Positions 52,065 through 62,091 are shown, numbered from the stretch's first letter. The stretch: DNA of 64,000 nt from Chitinophaga eiseniae (GCF_012641265.1 NZ_JABAHZ010000004.1:620001-684000), one strand, 5' to 3'. Notes: generated from the letters alone by a model not told the origin. Program-made: numbers and translations.

Positions 52065-53206
52065 GAATACTTTTGTTGTACGACTATCCGCCAGCCCCGG
52101 GGGGACTGGCCACACAAGGTAATTTATTGTACCAGGGTTTACTGGAAATCGGCGTAGAAGCCCATGCGGCGCATTACGATTCACCCCTGGAAAAAGAGTG
52201 GTATTATCAATGGTTTAAACCAGACATCGTACTGGGTGTTGGTTACTGGGGATATACACCACAGCTGGTGCTGCATCCGCAGCAATTTGGTTTGCAGCCG
52301 GTCCCATGGTTGGTAGCTGATGGTTATATCGCTAACTACCAGGATGTATTGAACCAGTTGCCGCTGATATTGGTCACCTCCCAGTGGGTAAAGGAAATGT
52401 ATATGCGTGATGGCATCTGCGGTGATCGCATCGTGGTATTGCCGGTAGGATGCAATACCGACCTGTTTACGCCCTTGCCCAAAGAACATCCCAGGGTGAG
52501 CGCTGTTCGCGCCTCATTGGGCGTAAAGCCAGATGAGCTAATGCTGCTGACAGTAGGAGGGGATGCCTGTTCCAAAGGGGCCAGGGAAGTAATGCAGGCG
52601 CTGGCAGGATTAGCTGACGCCGTGCCCTCCAACTGGAAATATATTTGTAAGGTATGGCCGCAGCCACGTACCCGGCTGCAAAATGAGCTGGATATGGAGT
52701 TGGCGCGACAGCTGGGACTGGAGCATAAAATACAGTATGTCACCAGTATCGTATCCCGGAACTACATGCCGTACCTGCTCAATGCCTGCGACTTGTACGT
52801 GGGGCCGTCGAGGTTAGAGGGCTTCGGCATGCCGCAGGTTGAAGCCGGCGCCTGTGGTAAGGCGGTGATCGGCATTCAGGCTATGGGCATGCTGGATACG
52901 TTGGTACATGAAGAAACAGCCCTGATGGCTGAAGTAGCGGAGCAAATTGTGGTAAATGAAGTCATCCTGGGACGGGAATCCGGCTACCCGGAAAATCATA
53001 AAGTAGTATTTGGCACGCCGCGTACAGTAGACTACCGTGCAAACATCAACGATATCCGCGCACATTTGCAACGATTAATGAATGATGAGACTTACCGGAG
53101 CCAACTGGGACAGGCGGCGCGGCAGCGGGTAGCCTCCAAATTTGATTATCGTACCGTGGCCCGGCAATTTGTGCAGATACTGGAAGAAAAATTTAATATT
53201 CATTGA
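52061..53206 (+). CDS. Glycosyltransferase, GT4-like
   Basis: A 381-residue GT-B enzyme. The N-terminal acceptor side has LYDYPPAPGGLATQGNLLYQ; the donor side has LTVGGDACSKGAREVMQAL and ACDLYVGPSRLEGFGMPQVE with the E-x7-E nucleotide-sugar motif. No membrane segment is seen. The start at MRILLLYDY follows from the ATGA overlap with the PIG-L gene; the frame begins 19 codons earlier but inside that gene. A toroid-fold glycosidase gene follows by 2 nt. The three genes probably build or trim one glycoconjugate. Confidence 0.88.
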   Translation: MRILLLYDYPPAPGGLATQGNLLYQGLLEIGVEAHAAHYDSPLEKEWYYQWFKPDIVLGVGYWGYTPQLVLHPQQFGLQPVPWLVADGYIANYQDVLNQLPLILVTSQWVKEMYMRDGICGDRIVVLPVGCNTDLFTPLPKEHPRVSAVRASLGVKPDELMLLTVGGDACSKGAREVMQALAGLADAVPSNWKYICKVWPQPRTRLQNELDMELARQLGLEHKIQYVTSIVSRNYMPYLLNACDLYVGPSRLEGFGMPQVEAGACGKAVIGIQAMGMLDTLVHEETALMAEVAEQIVVNEVILGRESGYPENHKVVFGTPRTVDYRANINDIRAHLQRLMNDETYRSQLGQAARQRVASKFDYRTVARQFVQILEEKFNIH

Positions 53207-53208
53207 AC

Positions 53209-54384
53209 ATGGAAGCTGCCAGCTGGTTAACGATCAACGCAGCAAGAGATGCTGCCCTGCAGGTATTACTGCATAATGTAAACGGTCCGTTTCATGGTTT
53301 GCCCCGCACCGCAGGCTGGGGCTACCCCGAGCCGTATACGAGGGATTTGTTGCTGTCTTTTTTCGGCGTGGCAGTAACGGGCAATGAAGTACTCATCAAA
53401 AGTATTAAACGGGTGTTGGAAACGCTGGCCAAAAACCAGACACGGCACGGACATATTGCCTCCCTGGTACATGATAAAGAAGACCTGGGCTCCAGTGACA
53501 GCACACCTTTATTCCTGCTGGCAACAGGCATGTACCGGCAGTTTTCCGGCGATGCCACTTTCCTGGAAGAAGCGGTGAACAGGTCGCTCACCTGGATGGA
53601 ATACCAGACGCCCTCCGACCGCTACCTGGTTGCACAGCAGCCTACCAGCGATTGGCGGGATGAGCAATGGGTATTAGGTTATGGGCTATTTGTAAACACC
53701 CTGGTATATAGCTACCTGCGGATATTAGGTCATCATGAACGCGCGGCGAAGGTAAAGCAGGACATGGGAAGGTTTACCATCACCGCGGGTGTACAACACC
53801 GGCATGTACATGAAGGATTGATGGTGAAGTATAAACCCTACTACGCCATGTGGTCGTATAAAGTGCTGAGCAGCGAGCGGTTCGACCTGCTGGGCAATAG
53901 CCTGGCCATTCTTTCCGGCATAGCGCCACCCACACGTGCCACTGAAATGGTGGCCTGGATTGAAGAAGAATGTGCCGCACTAATAAACAGCGGGCAGCTG
54001 GCCGTAAAACTGCCGCCTAACTTCTTCCCCTATACGAAACCCGGGGATTATGACTGGCATGAACGGTATGCGATCTTCAACCAGCCTGGAGAATATCACA
54101 ATGGCGGCATCTGGCCATTTATTTGCGGCTTTTATGTTGCCGCACTGGTGGCCGCCAAAAAGTACCGGCTGGCAGAAGAAAAGCTGGTGGAGCTGACACG
54201 GATAGTGACCATCAGCAACAGCGGCACTGTACAATATGGATTTAACGAGTGGCTTAAAGCGCAGGATGGAAGCGCGAAAGGGCAGGAATGGCAAACCTGG
54301 AGCGCGGCATTGTACTTGTATGCGGTGAAATGTGTCGCAGAAAGGCGGACGCCATTTTTTGAGGAGATCAGGATAGCGGGGTAG
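53209..54384 (+). CDS. Alpha/alpha-toroid glycosidase, GH100/amylo-1,6-glucosidase-like
   Basis: A 391-residue protein without a signal peptide, made of paired helices. The likely catalytic region is GYPEPYTRDLLLSFFGVAV near residue 40, and QPGEYHNGGIWPFICGFYV near residue 295 matches the YHNGG-WP motif of neutral invertases (GH100) and related glucosidases. Such enzymes split sucrose or alpha-glucosyl bonds in the cytosol. TTG AAC precede the ATG in frame; I take the ATG at 53209, right after the GT4 stop codon. The tie to PIG-L and GT4 genes argues for a role in a special glycoconjugate rather than in general sugar use. Confidence 0.8.
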   Translation: MEAASWLTINAARDAALQVLLHNVNGPFHGLPRTAGWGYPEPYTRDLLLSFFGVAVTGNEVLIKSIKRVLETLAKNQTRHGHIASLVHDKEDLGSSDSTPLFLLATGMYRQFSGDATFLEEAVNRSLTWMEYQTPSDRYLVAQQPTSDWRDEQWVLGYGLFVNTLVYSYLRILGHHERAAKVKQDMGRFTITAGVQHRHVHEGLMVKYKPYYAMWSYKVLSSERFDLLGNSLAILSGIAPPTRATEMVAWIEEECAALINSGQLAVKLPPNFFPYTKPGDYDWHERYAIFNQPGEYHNGGIWPFICGFYVAALVAAKKYRLAEEKLVELTRIVTISNSGTVQYGFNEWLKAQDGSAKGQEWQTWSAALYLYAVKCVAERRTPFFEEIRIAG

Positions 54385-54441
54385 TTGGTGTTACTCGATA
54401 ATTATATTTAACTAATTCTCTTCAGAATTACTTCCAGCCCC

Positions 54442-54449
54442 TATCTTTG
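54442..54449 (+). promoter_or_regulatory. -7 element of the lipoprotein gene
   Basis: TATCTTTG, 32 nt before the start codon at 54482; no TTG at the -33 position. Confidence 0.5.
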
Positions 54450-54481
54450 CACCATAATCCCTTTTTTGTGTTTTTAAACCG

Positions 54482-55108
54482 ATGAAAATGAGTCGTTTTA
54501 CATCCCTGTATCTGTTGGCGTTTTCCCTGCTAACCCTTAGTGCCTGTGGCAGCCTTGAAATGGCGCATCCTGATGGGCCCACGCCGGTAAATCCACCTGG
54601 TACACCGTCTACTGGTGGTGGTAAGAATAAAATAGAAGGTACCTGGAGCTTTGTAGGGGTTACCAACAATAGTGTGGCTACCTCTTCTCAAGATGGTATG
54701 AAGGCGGTAATGACCTGCTTTTACAAAACCAGTAATAACCAAGGTGATTTTGTTTTCGATGGCAAGAATATCACTGTGAAAAACCTGAGTTATACAATTG
54801 CCGGTGATATTAGATCCGTATTATACGCAGGTACTGAGGTAGTGAACGACATGACTTTGCCAATGAATATGGCGATGCCTCCTTATGCTGCAATTATACC
54901 CTATAAGCAATTGGACGAAAACACACTTTATATGGAGAAAGGATTTATACAGGATGTTTCAGGCATGCTGGGTACTGAATCCCACGGTGGTCCTGCGAAA
55001 ATATCGTTTAACGGTGATTCACTGGTACTGACAACAGATCTCGGACAGGTGGATATTCCTGGCTCAAAGCTTTCAGGATCTATAGTCAGTAAGTATGTGA
55101 AGAAGTAA
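54482..55108 (+). CDS. Lipoprotein of unknown function
   Basis: A 208-residue lipoprotein. MKMSRFTSLYLLAFSLLTLSAC places the lipidated Cys at residue 22, followed by a Pro/Gly-rich linker (GPTPVNPPGTPSTGGG). The rest is a single strand-rich domain (EGTWSFVGVTNNSVATS, FDGKNITVKNLSYTIAGDI, KISFNGDSLVLTTDLGQ) like a lipocalin-type barrel, as in many small Bacteroidota lipoproteins. No catalytic motif is seen. It has its own promoter and terminator. Confidence 0.78.
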   Translation: MKMSRFTSLYLLAFSLLTLSACGSLEMAHPDGPTPVNPPGTPSTGGGKNKIEGTWSFVGVTNNSVATSSQDGMKAVMTCFYKTSNNQGDFVFDGKNITVKNLSYTIAGDIRSVLYAGTEVVNDMTLPMNMAMPPYAAIIPYKQLDENTLYMEKGFIQDVSGMLGTESHGGPAKISFNGDSLVLTTDLGQVDIPGSKLSGSIVSKYVKK

Positions 55109-55140
55109 TACTTTTAAAAAATAGAAACCATCCTTTTTGT

Positions 55141-55177
55141 AATGCCCCCAGAAAGTGTTCAACTTTTTGGGGGCATT
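55141..55177 (+). terminator. Intrinsic terminator after the lipoprotein gene
   Basis: AATGCCCCCA pairs with TGGGGGCATT, with an inner AAAGT/ACTTT pair, followed by GTATTTTT. The remaining gap to 55439 holds no supported gene. Confidence 0.8.
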
Positions 55178-55439
55178 GTATTTTTCCCTATTGTATTTCC
55201 CTTTTAGTATTTTAATCGTTGATCTGCTTTTCGTTTAAACAGCTTTTTTCCAATGACGAAGTCATGTAAAAATAGTTTGTTTGAATGTTTGAACATATAA
55301 AGAGAAGTAGTAACTTACGAATATTCCAAGATCCCGTTATGAAAGAAATTGGGCTTTTCTTATTCCACTGTTATGTTCCCGGCATATCAACCAAATCAAT
55401 GAAACATCCAGCAACACTCATTACTAAATCAACTGCACT

Positions 55440-56564
55440 ATGCTAAAATCTACATTTGAGCGCACAAAACAGTATTACTTAAGAATTGCACTATTGGCTA
55501 TACCTCTACTGTCGTTACAGGAATTGGCGGAAGCCCAGGGGTGTGTGGCCATCCGCAGTACAGGTGCTGTTTGTATGAAGCCACAGGCCGGAATAGAGTC
55601 GGGATGGCAGGTAAATATGATATACCGGTATTTCAGATCTTTCCGCCATTTTGTAGGAACGGAAGAACAGAAAGAGCGGCTGGAAAACCATACAGAGGTG
55701 ATCAACTGGCAACATACGCTTGATCTGTCACTGGTTCGCACATTTAACAGTCGTTGGTCTTTGTCATTCAATGTTCCGGTGCTGGCCAACACCAGGTCTT
55801 CCATGTATGAGCACTATGGCAATGGTAGTAAGAGTCCTAATGCGCGTCAGCAAACGCATTCATTTGGGATAGGGGATATTCGTTTTGCCGTATACCGTTG
55901 GCTGCTAGATCCCGCCAAATCGCGGAAAGGAAATATACAGGCAGGACTCGGATTGAAATTACCTACGGGTGATTATCAATTCCAGGATTATTTTGTTAAG
56001 AACGACAGCACCAGGGTATTGGGCCCGGTGGATCAATCCATACAGCTGGGTGATGGTGGAACAGGTTTTACCACGGAGCTGAATGGATATTATAATTTCT
56101 CTCACCGCTTTAGTGTATATGGAAGTTTTTATTACCTGTTTAACCCGCGGGAACAAAACGGTGTATCTACCGCCAGAGGGGGAGCTGTTTCTGCTAGTGC
56201 CGTACAATACGGTACAGCAGTAATGAGTGTACCTGATCAATACATGGTTCGGCTGGGAGCAAATTATGTTTTACAGCATCTTACGCTATCAGGGGGTGGC
56301 CGCATGGAATGTGTGCCAGCGAAAGATCTCATCGGAGGCAGCGGTGGATTTCGCAGGCCCGGTTATGTTATTTCTGTTGAGCCGGGACTGAGTTATACAT
56401 TTAAGAAACTGGTGTTTTTTTCAACGGTGCCCGTTGCATTGCAACGCAACCGTACCCAAAGCTATGGCGATAAATTACAAACGCAGGCAACAGGAGTATA
56501 TAAACAGGGTGATGCTGCATTCGCCGACTATTCAATTAATATAGGAATGTCTGTGAGGCTTTGA
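55440..56564 (+). CDS. Outer-membrane beta-barrel protein (transporter-like)
   Basis: A 374-residue exported protein with a long signal (hydrophobic part LRIALLAIPLLSLQELAEA). The mature part starts GCVAIRSTGAVCMKP and is made of alternating strands with aromatic ends: WQVNMIYRYFRSFRHFVG, SLVRTFNSRWSLSFNVPVLA, GLGLKLPTGDYQFQDYF-like and a final FADYSINIGMSVRL with a C-terminal Leu. It fits the group annotated as transporter/MetA-like or DUF3187-type outer-membrane barrels. The cargo is unknown. It stands alone and ends at a bidirectional terminator. Confidence 0.8.
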   Translation: MLKSTFERTKQYYLRIALLAIPLLSLQELAEAQGCVAIRSTGAVCMKPQAGIESGWQVNMIYRYFRSFRHFVGTEEQKERLENHTEVINWQHTLDLSLVRTFNSRWSLSFNVPVLANTRSSMYEHYGNGSKSPNARQQTHSFGIGDIRFAVYRWLLDPAKSRKGNIQAGLGLKLPTGDYQFQDYFVKNDSTRVLGPVDQSIQLGDGGTGFTTELNGYYNFSHRFSVYGSFYYLFNPREQNGVSTARGGAVSASAVQYGTAVMSVPDQYMVRLGANYVLQHLTLSGGGRMECVPAKDLIGGSGGFRRPGYVISVEPGLSYTFKKLVFFSTVPVALQRNRTQSYGDKLQTQATGVYKQGDAAFADYSINIGMSVRL

Positions 56565-56619
56565 TGATTAGAAGTCCTGTGTTTTCAAAGCCGATAAAAA
56601 ACGTATTTAAAATAACATT

Positions 56620-56653
56620 AAAAAGCCTCGCGGAATTTTCTGCGAGGCTTTTT
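56620..56653. terminator. Bidirectional terminator before the susD gene
   Basis: AAAAAGCCTCGC (56620-56631) pairs with GCGAGGCTTTTT (56642-56653) between two convergent genes. Confidence 0.85.
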
Positions 56654-56714
56654 AGTAGGTGAGGTAAATGCATACCTCATTTTGGGGCTATGAAATGCGA
56701 TATGGACTATATGA

Positions 56715-58562
56715 TCATTGATAGCCTGGATTTTGTTTTATAGCGTTGTGACTCTTTTTTATTTCTTCCCTCGGAATAGGCAACAGGTAATAATAGTCGC
56801 CTTTCCACGGTGCCCTTACTTCTGCTGCATCGATAACGCCATAGGTATAGGAGAGCTTGCCCAACAGATCGCCTGCCTGGGCGCCGGTCCAATCCATTTT
56901 CACGCTGGTTAATCCGCGGATCGGAATATCAATATTTCCCGGAGCAGCTTTCCAGCGCATCAGATCAAAGAAGCGATGATCTTCCAGGTGCAATTCAATG
57001 GCTCTTTCATTCCGGTAATCCCGTACCAGATCAGTACCAGCGCTGGTAATATTGGGCATATTGACAGAAGGTCTTTTCCTGACTTTGTTGATATAATCCC
57101 GGGCTACCGCTTCGTTGCCGAGGGCAATTTCAATTTCTGCATAATTCAGGTAAAATTCTGCCAGCCGGAGAAATACAATTGCCTGGCTATAATCATAGTC
57201 AAAACTTGCACGGGGGCCATTAAAATCACATAGTCTTCTGAAGGTATAACCCGTTTGAACTCTCCAATGGAAAGGCGTGAAACCTTTTACCCAATAGGTT
57301 TTGGAGTCACGTCCAAAATCGTAAAGTGTTTGCCCATTTTTAGGGTCCACTTTATTGGGGTTTGCATATGGTCCCGCATTGTCTGGATTAGGATTAGCAT
57401 CTTCCCAGTATTCATATGTTCTTACGGTACTTTTTGCGCCATCATTGATGGTAAAAGGTCCGGCGCCCGGAAAGATAATATCACTATAATACCTGGGATC
57501 CCTGTTTACATTAGGGTGTTGCGGATCATACCCGGAAGTGGGGTTTACAGTCACGCCATCTGCCAGGTATGGATATTGTCCGTTGGTCATCTGGAACATG
57601 TTCACAAATGTTTGTGTTGGCATGATGCGTTGCCGGGCATCAAATCCGCTTGGCCAGTAGTCGTAGTTAAAGCCCCAGTCGGGTACCCGGGTGCCGGGAG
57701 TAAACGACTTACCGAGGATGATTTCATCTGTTTTTACTGGCCTGGTAAACAGGTCATCATGCGTGGGATGCAGGGTGAAACTTAGATCCAGCACAGCCTT
57801 GGTAGCTACTTCTGCAGCCTGCCATTTGGTTTTATCATTGGAAGGGTTGTTAAGCGGACTGGCTGCATACAAAAGCACTCTTGCCTTTAAAGCCATGGCG
57901 GCTGCTTTGGTTATTTTCCCGCTGGCGGGAGCAACATCCTTTAACAGGGTAGTTGCCTGGTCACATTCATCCAGGATGAATTTTACGCATTCGTCGTACG
58001 TATTCCTGGGCGTATCAAAATTAGTATCATCCAGTTTGTAACTTTTGGTGATAATAGGTACGCCGCCAAACGTTTTTATCAGTTCAAAATACATCCATGC
58101 CCGTAAGAAATGCATTTGCCCTTTCATGGGATCCAGTACGGTAGCATCGAAGGAGGAAGTAGTGGTTTTTTCAAAGAATACATTTGCTTTCCTGATATAA
58201 CCATATTCTTCATTCCAGATGTTAGTCAGATCGGTGATATTATCCGGCGAGATAGTACCTTGAATATACTGACGAATACCAGCGGCTTTGTCATGTGTTT
58301 CCGGTTGCGACACAGCAATATCCGTTAATGTTTCGAATCCGCCGGTACCAGGATACCATATAGGTTTCATGCCATTGTATACGTTGTATACGTAATTCTG
58401 AAGAAAGGTGGCATCGGAAAAAACAGCATCGTCGGTTAGTTTGTCCAACGGCTTTTTATCCAGCAGGTCCCTGTTGCACGAAATGGTATTGACGGCTGCG
58501 CCGGCAAGCAGCAGGATATAGATTTTCGCAGCCCGTGTATTTAGAAGTTTCAACGATTTCAT
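56715..58562 (-). CDS. SusD/RagB family nutrient-binding lipoprotein
   Basis: A complete 615-residue SusD homologue. The signal ends ... AGAAVNTISC with the lipidated Cys at residue 29, then NRDLLDKKPLDKLTDDAVF. TPR-like helices (GQMHFLRAWMYFELIKTFGG, AAAMALKARVLLYAASPLNN) and a long loop region follow, closing with RNERAIELHLEDHRFFDLMR and YLLPIPREEIKKSHNAIKQN. It caps the SusC pore on the cell surface and binds the glycan or other nutrient. It begins 9 nt after susC stops. Confidence 0.95.
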   Translation of the reverse strand: MKSLKLLNTRAAKIYILLLAGAAVNTISCNRDLLDKKPLDKLTDDAVFSDATFLQNYVYNVYNGMKPIWYPGTGGFETLTDIAVSQPETHDKAAGIRQYIQGTISPDNITDLTNIWNEEYGYIRKANVFFEKTTTSSFDATVLDPMKGQMHFLRAWMYFELIKTFGGVPIITKSYKLDDTNFDTPRNTYDECVKFILDECDQATTLLKDVAPASGKITKAAAMALKARVLLYAASPLNNPSNDKTKWQAAEVATKAVLDLSFTLHPTHDDLFTRPVKTDEIILGKSFTPGTRVPDWGFNYDYWPSGFDARQRIMPTQTFVNMFQMTNGQYPYLADGVTVNPTSGYDPQHPNVNRDPRYYSDIIFPGAGPFTINDGAKSTVRTYEYWEDANPNPDNAGPYANPNKVDPKNGQTLYDFGRDSKTYWVKGFTPFHWRVQTGYTFRRLCDFNGPRASFDYDYSQAIVFLRLAEFYLNYAEIEIALGNEAVARDYINKVRKRPSVNMPNITSAGTDLVRDYRNERAIELHLEDHRFFDLMRWKAAPGNIDIPIRGLTSVKMDWTGAQAGDLLGKLSYTYGVIDAAEVRAPWKGDYYYLLPIPREEIKKSHNAIKQNPGYQ

Positions 58563-58571
58563 AATTGATTT

Positions 58572-61500
58572 TTAGAAAGTAAGATTAGCTCCGAAACTAA
58601 ATGTCCGCATGTTTGGATAACCACCGCCATTGCCAAGTACGAATTCAGGATCACCGGCTCCGTATTTTTTAAGGTTATTAAAGAGCATAAATATGTTATC
58701 ACCCGATAAATACAACCTAAGGGCGGCTATCTTAGCTTTTGATAATAGGTTTTTGGGTAGGGTATATCCCAGTTCGGCCGACTTTAAGCGCGCCCAGGTG
58801 GCCTTATGGTAGTAGAAATCGGCATCTTCCGCAGCTACACCGTTGGGGGCAATCATGGGGAGTACTGCATTGGTATTCTTTAATGAATAGGAGTTTAATG
58901 CTACATACTCCAGTCCATTTCCACCGGCACCTGAGTTAAAGCCATTGTTTAATCTCCATTTGGCGCCTGTTTGTCCCTGCAACAATATCGTCAGGTCGAA
59001 GTTGTCGTAATCGAATCCGATGGTCAGGCCAAACTGCATTTTGGGAAAAGGCGTGGCATCAAATCTATATTTGTCGTTTACGTCAATTTTGCCATCATTA
59101 TTCAGATCGGCAAATATTAATCCCCCGGTGCGTGCTCCCGCATAGCTGGGATATTTGGTTAGCTCGGCATCTGTTCTGTAAATACCAATTGCCTTATATA
59201 CCAATATGGAACCGAGCGGATTCCCTTCCAGCTTCTGATAAGGTTGTGCCTGTGGTGTTTCATCAAAAAATATGATTTTGTTCCGGCTATAAGAGATGTT
59301 TCCATTAGCTCTGAATCCAAGGCGTCCAAAGTTCTGTCTGTATCCAGCCTGAAAATCAAATCCTTTGCTATCCATTTTACCGATGTTTTCATCTGGTAAT
59401 ACTACGCCGGTGTACCCGGGAATAGAAGCTTGCCGCTGGCCCAATATATGGGACGTCTTTGAGCTATAGACATCTAATTCAAAGGTCAACCTGTTGTTTA
59501 AAAAACCGGTTTCCAGTCCGATATCCGATGTTTCGGTTACTTCCCAGGTAATACGTGGATTAGGGGTTCTGGTAGGGGCAATTCCCTGTACATCGGCCCC
59601 GTTAACTACCCAGCCAGGTGCATAACCATAGGATCCCAGGTATTGGAAGGGCGCTACCCTGTCATTTCCTAACTGGCCCCAGGAGGCTCTTAGCTTCAGA
59701 TTACTGAATATATTTTTCGGTATAAAGGATTCCTGGCTAAGTACCCATCCTGCAGATGCCTGTGGGAAAAAGCCAAACCGTTTTTCTTTCGGAAAGATGG
59801 TGGAGCCATCATATCTTGCGCTGAACCCTAATAGATATTTGCCTTTATATTCGTAGTTTACCCGGCCAAAATAGTTTCGCCGTGCAGATTCGTTAGCGCC
59901 TCCATCATTATTCCAATTCTGGCGATCAGTGCTTCCGGCGGAAATCTGATCGATTAAAGGCGAGGCATAGCCAAGGCGACTTGTCCAGAAAAAGGCGCTA
60001 TCGTATTTATTTTGCTCATAGGCAATGAAAGCGCTTATCTTATGATCTTTTATGATGGTGTTGTAGGAAAGTTTTATGTTTTCAGTCACTGACTGTTGTT
60101 GTCCAAAATTTTCTTTAAGTCCGATGTCTTCCACAGATCTTGATGGCCTTTTTACTATTTCTCCCGGGTTGGCGCCTCTTTCATAATAGAACCAGGTGTA
60201 GTTAAAAACTTTATCGTGGTTCAGTGTTTTAACAACAGATGCGAAGCCGTCCAATGATAATCCTTTCACGAAGGGAATATTGTATTTGAAACGGATCGTA
60301 CCGTTCGTTACCCCTGCTTTATATCGCTGGTATCCCGGGCTGAGCAACCTTGCAGCAGGATTTAGCTGTGACCATCCCTGGCCCGGATAGCGATAGTCGC
60401 CGCCGATATAGGCTTCCTGTAACGGGCTGGTATTGGCGAAGTAGGCTATTTGTCCTGAGCCACCTTGTGGGGTCTGGGTATTTTTTTCCCTATAGGCAAG
60501 GTCTAATCCTACTTCAAGATCATCGGTCACTGAAACATCGATATTGCTTCTGACATTATACTGCCTTAGCTTTGTTTTATCGTCGCCACGAAGAATACCG
60601 CCCTGTGCGGCAGTTCCAAGCGATAGAAAATATTTCACCCTGTCTGTTCCGCCTCTCATGGTAAGCGATTGCCTGGATTGTTTGGCAGGGGGCGCCACCA
60701 GCGCTTTGTACCAGTCTTCCGGTCTTCTTGTTCCATTTTTAAATTCTGCGATCAGGTCATCGGGAAAATCAGGCGGTGTACCCTCCAGTGCTCTCCGGTC
60801 GTTGAGCACATTCATATAGTCGTAAACGTTAGCCGACCTTACTTTCATGGTGGGCGACTGATAGGATTGTGTGGTAGAAAAGTCAAAGGAAGGTTTTCCG
60901 GATTTTCCCCGTTTGGTGGTCACGAGGATAACACCTCCTGCTGCCTGGGCGCCATAAACGGCCGCAGAGGCATCTTTCAGGACTGATATAGACTCAATGT
61001 CATTTGGGTCCAACCTGTTTAATCCATCCGGATCGGCATTGGCCACTCCATCAATCACGATTAATGCAGAACTGTTGCGATAAGTTTTAGGGCCTCTTAC
61101 CAATATTTCTGCATCATCAAACCCCGGTGCTGCACTTCTTTGGTTAACAAATACCCCTGAAAGTCTACCGGATAGGGAATTGGACATAGACGTGGCGGTA
61201 GATTTTTTAATTTCCGCTCCTGATACCTGTACAACTGCGTTGGTAAGTTCTTTCTTTTTCTGGGTGCCATATCCTACCACTACCACGTCGTTGAGGTTTT
61301 TTGAAAGCGTCTCCAGTTTTACATCAATGGCAGATAAGGTGCCTGTTTTTACTTCCCGGGCCAGGTATCCAATGGCATAAAATACAATAATACTGTTGGC
61401 GTCCTTTACTTTAATCGTATACCTGCCATCCTTGTCTGATGTAACCGTATTGCTGGTGCCTTTTTCGGAAACAGTGACACCGGCCAGCGGTTCTCCTTTT

Positions 61501-61697
61501 TCCCCGGTTATTTGTCCTTTTACTACCCGCTCTGTAATGCTAAACGTTTTTCGTTTGGCTGGAATATCAGGCGTCATGCCGGGAGGGGAGTGTTTGTCAT
61601 TGGCCCACAGGGCTGTACACAGGAAACTTTGCAGCGTAATCCAGCAAAGGGTGTGCTGGGCTCTACGCCAGGTACGCGGTAGTTGTTTGGACTTCAT
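58572..61697 (-). CDS. SusC/RagA family TonB-dependent outer-membrane transporter
   Basis: A 1041-residue TonB-dependent transporter. The signal peptide is long (MKSKQLPRTWRRAQHTLCWI...). A carboxypeptidase-regulatory-like domain (VKGQITGEKGEPLAGVTVSE) is followed by the SusC mark DVVVVGYGTQKKKELTNAV, the plug domain (RGPKTYRNSSALIVIDGVAN, DIESISVLKDASAAVYGAQA) and a large barrel ending NMRTFSFGANLTF. There is no STN domain, so signalling through an anti-sigma factor is unlikely. With SusD it imports a nutrient across the outer membrane using TonB energy. Confidence 0.95.
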   Translation of the reverse strand: MKSKQLPRTWRRAQHTLCWITLQSFLCTALWANDKHSPPGMTPDIPAKRKTFSITERVVKGQITGEKGEPLAGVTVSEKGTSNTVTSDKDGRYTIKVKDANSIIVFYAIGYLAREVKTGTLSAIDVKLETLSKNLNDVVVVGYGTQKKKELTNAVVQVSGAEIKKSTATSMSNSLSGRLSGVFVNQRSAAPGFDDAEILVRGPKTYRNSSALIVIDGVANADPDGLNRLDPNDIESISVLKDASAAVYGAQAAGGVILVTTKRGKSGKPSFDFSTTQSYQSPTMKVRSANVYDYMNVLNDRRALEGTPPDFPDDLIAEFKNGTRRPEDWYKALVAPPAKQSRQSLTMRGGTDRVKYFLSLGTAAQGGILRGDDKTKLRQYNVRSNIDVSVTDDLEVGLDLAYREKNTQTPQGGSGQIAYFANTSPLQEAYIGGDYRYPGQGWSQLNPAARLLSPGYQRYKAGVTNGTIRFKYNIPFVKGLSLDGFASVVKTLNHDKVFNYTWFYYERGANPGEIVKRPSRSVEDIGLKENFGQQQSVTENIKLSYNTIIKDHKISAFIAYEQNKYDSAFFWTSRLGYASPLIDQISAGSTDRQNWNNDGGANESARRNYFGRVNYEYKGKYLLGFSARYDGSTIFPKEKRFGFFPQASAGWVLSQESFIPKNIFSNLKLRASWGQLGNDRVAPFQYLGSYGYAPGWVVNGADVQGIAPTRTPNPRITWEVTETSDIGLETGFLNNRLTFELDVYSSKTSHILGQRQASIPGYTGVVLPDENIGKMDSKGFDFQAGYRQNFGRLGFRANGNISYSRNKIIFFDETPQAQPYQKLEGNPLGSILVYKAIGIYRTDAELTKYPSYAGARTGGLIFADLNNDGKIDVNDKYRFDATPFPKMQFGLTIGFDYDNFDLTILLQGQTGAKWRLNNGFNSGAGGNGLEYVALNSYSLKNTNAVLPMIAPNGVAAEDADFYYHKATWARLKSAELGYTLPKNLLSKAKIAALRLYLSGDNIFMLFNNLKKYGAGDPEFVLGNGGGYPNMRTFSFGANLTF

Positions 61698-61869
61698 AAC
61701 TGTGGTTTATTGTTTTTTATGATCGCCCCATGTCGATGGAGCATAGATTTTGGTGATTTAAAGTGTTATAGGTCTTGCTGGTACTAAGTTTTTTTCATTT
61801 TCAGAACATGGACGGCATAAAAAGCGCCTTATTTATCAGGTCTTTTTACTTATATTTGTAGGTATGTGT

Positions 61870-61893
61870 GTATGTACATATGTATATACATAC
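61870..61893. promoter_or_regulatory. 24-bp near-palindrome in the susC/UnbV divergent gap
   Basis: GTATGTACATATGTATATACATAC has matching ends (GTATGTA with TACATAC) and lies between the divergent susC and FG-GAP lipoprotein genes. It could be an operator. TATATTTG at 61851-61858 (plus) is a possible -7 element nearby. Nothing else in the 394-bp gap was recognised. Confidence 0.35.
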
Positions 61894-62091
61894 TAAAAGT
61901 AGTAAAAAAATAATTACCACCAACTTTTTTTTAAAAATCAATATTGGTGGAACTTTTTAAGTCAGGCAAACAGGCGATAATATACAGACAACCAAAATCA
62001 GCTGCTTTTTTTATCAGAAAGAGCTGGAGGAAAAAGACAGGAAATCCCGATACCTGATTATCCGTATTTTTTATTTATAAACGATTCAAGT

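Noticed and set aside
51408-53206. Calling the PIG-L and GT4 genes bshB and bshA of bacillithiol synthesis
   Set aside because: The GT4 protein lacks the close BshA-like sequence I would expect, a third unrelated enzyme is coupled to the pair, and no bshC is present; family membership alone is not enough.
55339-55446. A 35-codon frame that ends over the start codon of the outer-membrane barrel gene
   Set aside because: It could be an upstream regulatory frame, but there is no promoter box close before it, no terminator after it and no sign of constraint; chance is more likely.
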